DNA of 5,263 nucleotides, taken from positions 1 through 5,263 of the forward strand of contig VFLE01000001.1 of assembly GCA_009885205.1 (NCBI GenBank), read 5' to 3'. Of the stretch, positions 1-4,409 are shown piece after piece. Under the pieces are notes generated by a model that was not told where the DNA came from, did no database searches, and saw nothing but the letters and a program-made list of their open reading frames with translations. Positions within the stretch are counted from its first letter, which is position 1, and each line of letters opens with the position of its first letter. Source of the stretch: Candidatus Shapirobacteria bacterium. Lineage in GTDB: Bacteria; Patescibacteriota; Microgenomatia; UBA12405. The translations under genes and the position numbers were made by a program.

Positions 1-109
1 TTTAAATATTGAGCCCCGCCTTCGCCAAGGCTACGGACGGGCACGGTCACAGCGTCGGCCCACCGCCCGCACCGGTGGGCCTAGCTGTTCGCGTTATTTA
101 TAATTCCGC
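1..109. repeat. Left terminal inverted repeat (109 bp, perfect match to the right end)
   Basis: Bases 1-109 are an exact reverse complement of 5155-5263; the first difference is base 110 (C versus T). The outermost bases are AT-rich (TTTAAATATT) and the body is very GC-rich, 59 of 80 bases in 11-90, in sharp contrast to the interior. The repeat is strongly self-complementary. One hairpin has arms 18-22 and 27-31 (GCCTT/AAGGC). A larger compound hairpin spans 49-88, with an outer ACAGC/GCTGT stem, a small internal loop, a 9-bp GGCCCACCG/CGGTGGGCC stem and a 7-nt loop. It could be the end of a mobile element or linear replicon, or a dispersed structured repeat where the contig ends. No target duplication can be judged because the window stops at the repeat edge. 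Confidence 0.93.
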
Positions 110-119
110 CTTCGCGGAA
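104..119. repeat. Hairpin at the inner edge of the left repeat
   Basis: TTCCGC and GCGGAA form a 6-bp stem around a CTTC loop. The right-hand copy has the same stem with a three-base loop (TTT in this reading direction), so the perfect 109-bp identity ends inside this loop. On the minus strand the hairpin lies about 50 nt beyond the toxin stop and is followed by TTATAAATAA. It could act as a weak terminator for the toxin-antitoxin operon, but there is no real T-tract. Confidence 0.6.
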
Positions 120-166
120 AAATATCGGCTCGATGAAAACGCAAAAATTTTTAATGTGCTTTGTAC

Positions 167-583
167 TTACTTTTTTAAATTACTAAATTCAGGATAATAT
201 TCTGTTACCATATTTTTCCACTTGGCTGTTTCGTTTGGTGGACTAATATCATTTTTTGAATAAACCAAAAGTATTTTAATAATTTTCTTGACCGTATCGA
301 CGGCAGCGACAACACGATTACCCGAACTTTTGGCCGAGACATTGCTACCAGCAATTTTAAAGTCGACCTTTACAATACTATAACCATTACATGAACAGAT
401 AAAATCTATTTTTGAACTGGTGCTTATATTGGCATTTACAAAATTATCGTAACGGGACAACATCTCCTTGATAGCTTTCAAAGTTATTTCCCACTGTTTA
501 CCCTTGTATTTTTTGGCAAAACTATGAATATAATGTCGTTGTGCAAAATCTTCTACAAATACTGAATATTCATTAGTAGACAT
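167..583 (-). CDS. Putative toxin partner of the Panacea antitoxin, RelE/ParE-like
   Basis: This 138-aa soluble protein is the second gene of a two-gene minus-strand operon. Its ATG lies inside the end of the upstream antitoxin gene (11-nt overlap), so translation is probably coupled. The N-terminal half is predicted to be helical, with a basic segment around residues 18-45 (HYIHSFAKKYKGKQWEITL). The C-terminal half looks like a small beta sheet: VKVDFKIAGS (71-80), SGNRVVAAVD (87-96) and KIIKILLVYSKND (100-112). That helices-then-strands order, with a basic residue (R90) before two hydrophobic strands, recalls RelE/ParE-superfamily toxins. I infer the fold from the pattern, not from a clear motif. 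Panacea antitoxins are known to pair with many unrelated toxins, so gene position supports the toxin role more than sequence does. The target is unknown. The gene is intact and ends in TAA 58 nt inside the left repeat. Confidence 0.75.
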   Translation of the reverse strand: MSTNEYSVFVEDFAQRHYIHSFAKKYKGKQWEITLKAIKEMLSRYDNFVNANISTSSKIDFICSCNGYSIVKVDFKIAGSNVSAKSSGNRVVAAVDTVKKIIKILLVYSKNDISPPNETAKWKNMVTEYYPEFSNLKK

Positions 584-1241
584 ATTCTGGCTCTTGTTGA
601 GTAATTAATTCGTATGGGATAACCTCACCTGGATTACAAATTTTGTACGGAAGCTGTTCATGAGTAAATGCAACAATTTCATTAGTACGTTTTTTTTGCC
701 ATTTTTTGGCAATTTTTTTAATAAATTCCGATTCCTCTTTTATTAAATTACTGGGCTTTATTTGATTACCTGCATCAGTAAGGGTAATTAACTGAGCCGA
801 CTCTTTGATTTCGATATTGATAATACCTTTTTCAAATAAATCGTCGATGGCAGAAAAATAAAAATTGGGAACTGGGCCTTGGGCTAGACGACGGTATCGT
901 GCACCAGTCATTGATTCGAGATGATTATAATACCAGCCAAAGTCATTGAGATAAATCAACTTAGCTAATTTTGTTTTGGTGATTTTGCCATCAGTGTCGG
1001 CACCGTAGCGAATAGATTCTAGCAATACATCTTTGTATTTTTGTTCATTAATTATATTTTCTTGCAAAATATCTTGTGAATCACAGCCCATTTTATCGGC
1101 CAGTTTGTTGAGCTGATCAATAGTGATTGAAATATCTCCCTTTTCAAGCGAAATGTAAGTAGGACGCGAAACACCAATGAAGCTAGCCATTTCAGCTTGA
1201 GTCCAGTTATTTTTTGTCCTAATGTTCCCTAAAAAATTCAT
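573..1241 (-). CDS. XRE-family HTH + Panacea (DUF4065) antitoxin/autorepressor
   Basis: This 222-aa protein has two recognisable parts. Residues 5-60 are an XRE/Cro-type helix-turn-helix: WTQAEMASFIGVSRPTYISL (13-32) carries the two DNA-contacting helices, followed by IDQLNKLADKMG. Residues 67-212 match the Panacea/SocA-like domain DUF4065. Typical landmarks are KLAKLIYLNDFGWYY (91-105), the TGARYRRLAQGPVP box (112-125) and the late THEQLPYK...GEVIPY segment (193-210). Panacea domains neutralise diverse toxins, and an attached HTH normally represses the operon. The next gene, overlapping by 11 nt, is the expected toxin. The upstream region holds nested palindromes over a TTGACA promoter, which fits autoregulation. 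No Shine-Dalgarno sequence precedes the ATG at 1241. The start is supported because the HTH begins just after it. The domain call is firm; the partner specificity is inferred. Confidence 0.92.
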   Translation of the reverse strand: MNFLGNIRTKNNWTQAEMASFIGVSRPTYISLEKGDISITIDQLNKLADKMGCDSQDILQENIINEQKYKDVLLESIRYGADTDGKITKTKLAKLIYLNDFGWYYNHLESMTGARYRRLAQGPVPNFYFSAIDDLFEKGIINIEIKESAQLITLTDAGNQIKPSNLIKEESEFIKKIAKKWQKKRTNEIVAFTHEQLPYKICNPGEVIPYELITQQEPEYVY

Positions 1242-1250
1242 ATATTCATA

Positions 1251-1271
1251 TTAATTATTATTAATAATTAA
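1251..1271. repeat. Perfect 21-bp palindrome in the antitoxin leader
   Basis: Ten-base arms TTAATTATTA and TAATAATTAA meet around a single T. The palindrome lies just downstream of the proposed minus-strand -10 box and covers the likely transcription start and leader. It could be a second repressor site. The 11-mer TTAATAATTAA at its right half (1261-1271) recurs at 1394-1404, just before the divergent gene, so one regulator might act on both. Palindromes made only of A and T arise easily by chance in such AT-rich DNA. Confidence 0.5.
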
Positions 1272-1299
1272 GTTTACATTGACATTAAAATAATGTCAA
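1271..1299 (-). promoter_or_regulatory. Promoter of the toxin-antitoxin operon
   Basis: On the minus strand a perfect TTGACA -35 box (1299-1294) is followed by a 17-nt spacer and a TAAACT -10 box (1276-1271). Transcription would start near 1264, about 22 nt before the antitoxin ATG. Both boxes are embedded in the inverted repeats described as the operator, as expected for an autoregulated antitoxin promoter. Confidence 0.6.
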
Positions 1300-1322
1300 G
1301 CATTTTGACATATTGATGTAAA
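1273..1322. promoter_or_regulatory. Nested inverted-repeat operator between the divergent genes
   Basis: Three layers of symmetry occupy 50 bp. The outer arms are TTTACAT (1273-1279) and ATGTAAA (1316-1322). Inside, TTGACATTA (1279-1287) and TAATGTCAA (1291-1299) form a 9-bp inverted repeat around AAA. TGTCAA (1294-1299) and TTGACA (1305-1310) form a further 6-bp inverted repeat. The half-site TTGACA/TGTCAA therefore occurs three times. XRE-type repressors usually bind such dyads as dimers, so the Panacea antitoxin encoded at 1241-573 is the natural candidate. Binding is inferred. Confidence 0.65.
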
Positions 1323-1332
1323 GAAATATAGT
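1305..1332 (+). promoter_or_regulatory. Possible rightward promoter inside the operator
   Basis: TTGACA (1305-1310), a 16-nt spacer and TATAGT (1327-1332) make a credible promoter pointing away from the toxin-antitoxin operon towards the gene at 1413. Its -35 box is one of the three operator half-sites, so the antitoxin might repress in both directions. Confidence 0.45.
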
Positions 1333-1356
1333 TAATAACTATGGATAAAGATAAAT

Positions 1357-1386
1357 TTGCTTTGTAATTAATCTGTGAAATATAAT
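1357..1386 (+). promoter_or_regulatory. Possible promoter for the 91-aa gene
   Basis: TTGCTT (1357-1362), an 18-nt spacer and a consensus TATAAT (1381-1386) lie 26 nt upstream of the ATG at 1413. Predicted transcription would start near 1393, giving a leader of about 20 nt. This is an alternative to, or a second promoter beside, the one at 1305-1332. Confidence 0.45.
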
Positions 1387-1412
1387 TAAGCAATTAATAA
1401 TTAATCTAAATT

Positions 1413-1688
1413 ATGGTAAAAAACATTAATTCTCCAATTGAATGGGCATATCACTCATGGATAAATCATTTTCCTGAATCATTCAATCCACCAGATATGA
1501 AACATTTTTATGTGTTGATAAAAACAATACTTCGTTATGGTAGAAAAATTAATTATTTTGATTTGTTTAAACTTAAAATATCAAACTCAAAGTTGTCGAA
1601 AGCAGACCAGTGTACTTATTTAGATTTATATACAACTGTTGTGGAAGTTTGTGAATCAAGACATATTGATTATAGGCAATTTAATTAA
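1413..1688 (+). CDS. Unrecognised 91-aa soluble protein
   Basis: I do not recognise this family. The protein has no membrane segment and no signal peptide. It is rich in aromatic residues: WAYHSWINHFPESF near the N-terminus, then HFYVLIKTILRYGRKINYFDLF (residues 31-52), and a likely helical C-terminal half (ADQCTYLDLYTTVVEVCESR) with two cysteines. The gene stands alone, divergent from the toxin-antitoxin operon and convergent with the membrane-protein operon to its right. Up to two promoters lie upstream, one of them inside the antitoxin operator, so it may be co-controlled with the antitoxin. The ATG has no Shine-Dalgarno sequence. Coding status rests on the intact frame, good promoters and a following hairpin. 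Confidence 0.65.
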   Translation: MVKNINSPIEWAYHSWINHFPESFNPPDMKHFYVLIKTILRYGRKINYFDLFKLKISNSKLSKADQCTYLDLYTTVVEVCESRHIDYRQFN

Positions 1689-1707
1689 TAGTAATTTACT
1701 ATTTTTT
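1687..1707 (+). terminator. Weak terminator after the 91-aa gene
   Basis: AATAGTAA and TTACTATT form an 8-bp dyad around one T, starting at the stop codon and followed by further T residues up to 1707. The stem is nearly all A/T, so it would be weak. Its place between two convergent genes suits a terminator. Confidence 0.35.
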
Positions 1708-1731
1708 AGTAGAAATAATTAACTTTTACTA

Positions 1732-1755
1732 GGTTGTTGTGGTGTTGGTTGGTGG
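1732..1755 (+). other. 24-nt G/T-only tract with a two-tier G-quadruplex pattern
   Basis: Every base from 1732 to 1755 is G or T. The last 15 (GGTGTTGGTTGGTGG) hold four GG pairs separated by loops of 4, 2 and 1 nt, the pattern of a two-quartet G-quadruplex. It lies between the convergent ends of the genes at 1413-1688 and 2139-1792, where a structure could slow or stop transcription. Folding is inferred; two-quartet structures are often weak. Confidence 0.4.
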
Positions 1756-1791
1756 AAAAATTAAATTTGGAAAAATTGGGGGTATTAACCA

Positions 1792-2139
1792 TTATTTAAC
1801 AATTGATATTATCATGGCAATAATCGAAAAAATCAGTGCTATCCACCCAGGTAGTAAATTAAGTCCTTCAAGAAGCATTCTTCTTTTTTCATTTCTTTTT
1901 TCTATAATTCTTTTTGATTTTAAATCGGCAATTGCCTGAAGGCGAATTCCACTGTTAAATAAACCACGACCATTCATATCTTCATCTATTTTTTTAGCTA
2001 GATTGTTTGTCTCTGCTAAAAAACCATTTTCCCATTCATCATCTAATCCGAAAATAATTTGAAATATATTATTAATTTTGTCAAATAAATTCCAATCCTT
2101 TGGATTTTTATAAATGGAAAATACTCCTATTTTTTTCAT
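1792..2139 (-). CDS. 115-aa protein with C-terminal membrane anchor
   Basis: The bulk of this protein is soluble and charged. A single hydrophobic segment (WIALIFSIIAMIISIVK, the last 17 residues) would anchor it in the membrane with the N-terminal domain in the cytoplasm. The central part (residues 45-90) looks helical: it contains ETNNLAKKIDED, a GRGLFNSGIRLQAIADLKSK stretch and a very basic IIEKRNEKRRMLLEG run, suggestive of a coiled coil or a nucleic-acid or lipid-head contact. I do not recognise the family. It is the last gene of the minus-strand membrane group, 31 nt after the preceding gene. A weak ribosome-binding sequence (AAAGAG) lies about ten bases upstream of the ATG. The overlapping plus-strand frame at 1739-1939 is judged a shadow. 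Confidence 0.7.
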   Translation of the reverse strand: MKKIGVFSIYKNPKDWNLFDKINNIFQIIFGLDDEWENGFLAETNNLAKKIDEDMNGRGLFNSGIRLQAIADLKSKRIIEKRNEKRRMLLEGLNLLPGWIALIFSIIAMIISIVK

Positions 2140-2170
2140 TCAATATTATCTCTTTAATTTAAAAATCAAA

Positions 2171-2362
2171 TTATGACTCGTCATCATCCATCCCCATCTT
2201 TTTGGTATATTCGTCCATTTTGTCATTTATTTCCATGAGCTTCCATGCAATTATTAATAATATTGCGACAATCCACATTTCACCTCCCTCAAGCTGAAAA
2301 ATGTAACTAGATATTAAACCTGCTCCGATGTATTCTAAAATTCCAAATATCCATTTAATCAT
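2171..2362 (-). CDS. Small two-helix membrane protein with acidic tail
   Basis: I start this 63-aa protein at the ATG at 2362; a TTG two codons upstream (2368) is possible but less likely. Residues 3-22 (KWIFGILEYIGAGLISSYIF) and 29-43 (MWIVAILLIIAWKLM) are hydrophobic and form a likely two-helix hairpin with a short loop. The C-terminus is charged: EINDKMD at 44-50, then a DDDES end. The same two-helix-then-E-I-x-[DE]-K-x-D layout occurs in the proteins at 2738-2403 and 3216-3572, so this looks like a short paralogue. It is second in the minus-strand group, between the 111-aa paralogue and the C-anchored 115-aa protein. Function is unknown. Confidence 0.6.
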   Translation of the reverse strand: MIKWIFGILEYIGAGLISSYIFQLEGGEMWIVAILLIIAWKLMEINDKMDEYTKKMGMDDDES

Positions 2363-2402
2363 AAACAAATGATACCATTTTTCATAGATGGATTGGTATA
2401 AC

Positions 2403-2738
2403 TTAGATTATCTTTGATTTCTTTTTCTTAATCTCTTGATTACTAATCGCTACCTCAATTTTTTCGATATTTGTCATTGGTTTTTTATTGGGATTTTTTA
2501 TTAATTCTTCGAGGTCATCGAGTCTAGAGTCTAAACCATCGAGCTTCTCATTAATTTCTTCATCATCGTTTTGATTGGTAGTCCTCACCATAATAACAAT
2601 TCCGACAATGATAACTGATACAAAAATAAGAAAAGAGGGTGAAATACCAAGCCATTGAGTTACACCACCATATACCAATATCATCACAAAAAAGAAGATA
2701 AATATTTGCCAAATATATTCCATCCAATGGTTTTCCAT
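2403..2738 (-). CDS. Two-helix membrane protein with coiled-coil tail (paralogue A)
   Basis: This 111-aa protein has two hydrophobic segments (about residues 9-28 and 34-51), a loop with QWLG (28-31), and then a polar C-terminal half. Residues 58-81 (DDEEINEKLDGLDSRLDDLE and onward) have the heptad-like spacing of a short coiled coil. The end is lysine-rich (KKKKSKII). It aligns by eye without gaps over WLG and IVG to the plus-strand protein at 3216-3572, and shares the E-I-N-[ED]-K-x-D motif with the 63-aa protein next to it. Two helices plus a cytoplasmic coiled coil suggest an oligomeric membrane protein, but I cannot name a function. It is first in the minus-strand group and divergent, by 78 bp, from the gene at 2817. 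No Shine-Dalgarno sequence is visible. An overlapping frame at 2563-2754 is a shadow. Confidence 0.72.
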   Translation of the reverse strand: MENHWMEYIWQIFIFFFVMILVYGGVTQWLGISPSFLIFVSVIIVGIVIMVRTTNQNDDEEINEKLDGLDSRLDDLEELIKNPNKKPMTNIEKIEVAISNQEIKKKKSKII

Positions 2739-2778
2739 TAACGAATAATATCACAAAATTTTGACTTAGGATTTGGGA

Positions 2779-2784
2779 TATAAT
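2779..2784 (+). promoter_or_regulatory. Possible -10 box of the rightward membrane operon
   Basis: A consensus TATAAT lies 32 nt upstream of the ATG at 2817, in the 78-bp gap between the two divergent membrane operons. The nearby TTGACT (2761-2766) is only 12 nt away, too close to serve as its -35 box, and nothing better is seen at the right distance. I did not find a convincing leftward promoter in the gap. Confidence 0.35.
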
Positions 2785-2816
2785 TGTGGGGTATAGAAAT
2801 TATAAATTAAAAAAAT

Positions 2817-3161
2817 ATGAATAATAAACAAACAGAGCTAGGAGTGAGGTTGGGAGAACTAGTTGAGTCAGGTGATTTATATGATGAGAATAAAATATCT
2901 AACAGAGAACTAGTTGACTTAGGAGTTCAAGTTACGCATGCATTTGGCAAGAAATCCATAGATGATTTTCCTTTGGAGAAACTTAGCACTTCTGAACTAA
3001 TTGGTCGCGGCTGGCAACAAGTTATCGCAAAAGAGGTAAAAGTAAGAATAAGCAGAACACCCATACTATTGCCTTTATTAAGGGAAAACTTTTCTAAAAT
3101 TATAATTGGTTTAATGGTTACACTTATATTTTTTGCATTACTTAAGTATTTATTTTTTTAA
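2817..3161 (+). CDS. 114-aa tail-anchored protein with an internal repeat
   Basis: The first 80 residues are soluble and the last 22 (KIIIGLMVTLIFFALLKYLFF region) form a single membrane helix, so the protein should be anchored by its C-terminus with the N-terminal domain in the cytoplasm. The soluble part contains an internal duplication: NKISNRELVDLGVQVTHA (25-42) aligns with EKLSTSELIGRGWQQVIA (54-71), sharing K, S, EL, G, Q and A at fixed positions with 29-residue spacing. A weaker partial copy may lie at residues 4-16 (TELGVRLG). Short helical repeats of this kind often mediate protein contacts. I do not recognise the family. It is the first gene of the plus-strand operon, followed after 54 nt by a paralogue of the divergent neighbour. 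Confidence 0.7.
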   Translation: MNNKQTELGVRLGELVESGDLYDENKISNRELVDLGVQVTHAFGKKSIDDFPLEKLSTSELIGRGWQQVIAKEVKVRISRTPILLPLLRENFSKIIIGLMVTLIFFALLKYLFF

Positions 3162-3187
3162 TAAAAAAACGATGTATTCAGAGGTAT

Positions 3188-3202
3188 AGTAATAAAATTA
3201 CT
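3188..3202. repeat. Short inverted repeat upstream of the second rightward membrane gene
   Basis: AGTAAT (3188-3193) and ATTACT (3197-3202) flank AAA in the 54-nt gap between 3161 and 3216. A TATAGT at 3185-3190 overlaps the left arm, so this could be a regulated internal promoter. It may also be chance in AT-rich DNA. Confidence 0.25.
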
Positions 3203-3215
3203 TGTTAAATAGAAA

Positions 3216-3572
3216 ATGGAAAACAAAAGCAAATTTGGTTTATGGGGAATCTTGATAGGTTCACTACTTGTTTATTATATTTGGAAGGAATGGCTTGGTT
3301 GGGACTTACTGTCGCTAGTATATTTTGCCGTTGCGATAGTCGGTTTTTTGGTAGCAAACATTTACACTGATTTAGATAATTCAATTGAGGAGATCAAAGA
3401 CAAGTTCGACCTTTTATCCGATGAAGTGGGGGGAAACAAAGACAGTCTATCTGGAATAAAAGAAAACCTAGGTATTGAAGATGATGAAGGTGATTATGAA
3501 ATAAATCCGTGGAAAAATAATGTTCACAAAGAAGAAAAAATTAAAACTATTATTGTTAAAAAAAATAAATAA
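3216..3572 (+). CDS. Two-helix membrane protein with coiled-coil tail (paralogue B)
   Basis: This 118-aa protein has hydrophobic segments at about residues 8-23 (GLWGILIGSLLVYYIW) and 30-50, then a charged C-terminal half. It matches the minus-strand protein at 2738-2403: WLG (26-28 versus 29-31) and IVG (41-43 versus 44-46) align at a constant offset. EEIKDKFDLL (58-67) then aligns with EEINEKLDGL after a one-residue shift. Both start MEN and both end in a lysine-rich tail. The C-terminal region is acidic in its middle (GIEDDEGDYE) before the basic end. The two paralogues sit on opposite strands around the gene at 2817, as if one operon had been copied and inverted. The next gene starts 1 nt after this stop, so expression is coupled. 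Function is unknown. Confidence 0.72.
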   Translation: MENKSKFGLWGILIGSLLVYYIWKEWLGWDLLSLVYFAVAIVGFLVANIYTDLDNSIEEIKDKFDLLSDEVGGNKDSLSGIKENLGIEDDEGDYEINPWKNNVHKEEKIKTIIVKKNK

Positions 3573-3573
3573 T

Positions 3574-3765
3574 ATGAAAAATAAATTTTTATTTATAATA
3601 ATTTTGATTGTTGCTTCGTTTATCTGGTTTGAAATTCGTCCAGCGATAATTAGAAAAAATTGCTATCAATCAGCTAATCGAGATAAAAACCAATACAATT
3701 CTTTTGCTAGTTTATACACGGGGTGTCTAATTACGAGTGGATTGGATGCTGAAATATTGCCTTAA
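3574..3765 (+). CDS. 63-aa membrane-anchored protein with two extracytoplasmic cysteines
   Basis: I start at the ATG at 3574, one nt after the previous stop. An upstream start at 3520 would add a lysine/leucine run lying wholly inside the preceding gene and is less likely. Residues 4-20 (KFLFIIILIVASFIWFE region) form an N-terminal signal anchor after a short basic stretch (MKNK). The remaining 43 residues would lie outside the membrane. They contain RKNCYQSANRDKNQYNSF and YTGCLITSGL, two cysteines (29 and 50 by my count) that could form a disulfide. There is no lipobox, so it is not a lipoprotein. The family is not recognised. Tight coupling to the two-helix paralogue suggests that the two act together. 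Confidence 0.65.
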   Translation: MKNKFLFIIILIVASFIWFEIRPAIIRKNCYQSANRDKNQYNSFASLYTGCLITSGLDAEILP

Positions 3766-3778
3766 TTAGTTCTTCAAT

Positions 3779-4171
3779 ATGAATAAAGTATATAATCTGA
3801 AAGATGACTATAAAAGGTGGTCGGTTGTGTATTTAACTGGAGCAGAAACACTTTACAAAATTGAAAATCGGAGAATTGGATCGTGGATACCTGCATATTA
3901 TTTGTTAACACATAGTTTAGAGTTAATACTTAAAGCAAAAATTTTGGCTAAAATTGCAAATAATCACGATGTTCAGAAACTTGCAAAAATGTTTGATTCA
4001 TCTGAAACCAAATTGACAGATGACGAAAAAAAACAGATTTTGGAACTATCAAAACTAAACATTGGTCCTGGAGGATTAAGATATGATAATAAAACTGAAG
4101 GTGTATTTTCTCCAAAAATATTTGTAATTATTTCTGATTTGATAAAAAAGTTATTAAAAGATAAAACTTAG
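3779..4171 (+). CDS. HEPN-like helical protein
   Basis: This 130-aa soluble protein is predicted to be mostly helical. The stretch WIPAYYLLTHSLELILKAKI (36-55), followed by NHDVQKLAKMF (62-72), resembles the HEPN fold, where an A-x2-L-x3-x-L-E-x2-L-K-A helix precedes an HD-containing helix. A later LRYD (100-103) resembles the conserved RY found in several HEPN subfamilies. I do not see the R-x4-6-H motif of active HEPN RNases, so it may be a binding or scaffolding member and not a nuclease. HEPN proteins occur in toxin-antitoxin, abortive-infection and nucleotidyltransferase modules; no partner nucleotidyltransferase is present here. It follows the membrane genes after 13 nt and is probably the last gene of that operon. 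The assignment rests on pattern recognition only. Confidence 0.6.
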   Translation: MNKVYNLKDDYKRWSVVYLTGAETLYKIENRRIGSWIPAYYLLTHSLELILKAKILAKIANNHDVQKLAKMFDSSETKLTDDEKKQILELSKLNIGPGGLRYDNKTEGVFSPKIFVIISDLIKKLLKDKT

Positions 4172-4409
4172 TCTGAACATAAAGTTGATTTTTTCTGCTA
4201 TCCTAGGACAGGATGTATATGAAGAGTATAAATTTGCAAAATTTTAGAGGGTCTGGAAGATAAAAAATTATTCTTTACTTTTTGAATGGTAAATTGGTAG
4301 AATGTATCCAAATTGGCATTAGTCACGACTCTTTCCCATAGGGGAGAGAGGCAAAAAAAAGAAGACAAAATAAATGTTACAAAATACACAAACTATAGAA
4401 TAATTTATT
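4172..4409. other. Gene-poor spacer with degenerate hairpins
   Basis: No convincing gene is seen in these 238 nt. A 5-bp hairpin (ATCCT/AGGAT) lies at 4200-4214. A larger imperfect hairpin at 4329-4350 pairs CTCTTTCCC with GGGGAGAGAG around ATA, with two wobble pairs and one bulge. It has the look of a decayed dispersed repeat and is followed by an A-tract (4354-4361) on the plus strand, so it is not a rightward terminator. A 16-codon frame at 4213-4263 reads INLQNFRG, discussed under findings. The minus-strand frame across 4198-4389 is judged spurious. A TATAGA lies near 4394 upstream of the nuclease gene, without a good -35 box. Confidence 0.5.

Noticed and set aside
9..197. Plus-strand frame of 62 codons across the left repeat
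   Set aside because: It is a translation of the hairpin-rich repeat (A/P/G-rich), has no start context and overlaps the toxin stop.
1739..1939. Plus-strand frame of 66 codons
   Set aside because: It lies mostly antisense to the 115-aa membrane protein gene, starts in the G/T tract and looks like a shadow frame.
2563..2754. Minus-strand frame of 63 codons overlapping the two-helix protein gene
   Set aside because: It is an alternative frame of a hydrophobic gene; its cysteine/tyrosine-rich translation is typical of shifted reading, and the paralogue match supports the other frame.
2761..2784. TTGACT plus TATAAT as a full promoter
   Set aside because: The spacer is only 12 nt, too short for sigma70-type recognition, so only the -10 box is kept.
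3520..3573. Upstream start for the 63-aa membrane-anchored protein
   Set aside because: It would add a K/L run fully inside the previous gene; the ATG at 3574 directly after the stop gives a normal signal anchor.
4329..4361. Hairpin followed by an A-tract as a terminator
   Set aside because: The homopolymer is A on the plus strand and lies before the hairpin on the minus strand, so neither direction gives a stem followed by T.
4198..4389. Minus-strand frame of 63 codons in the spacer
   Set aside because: It runs through a degenerate hairpin repeat (reading SPLWERVV), has low complexity and no operon context.
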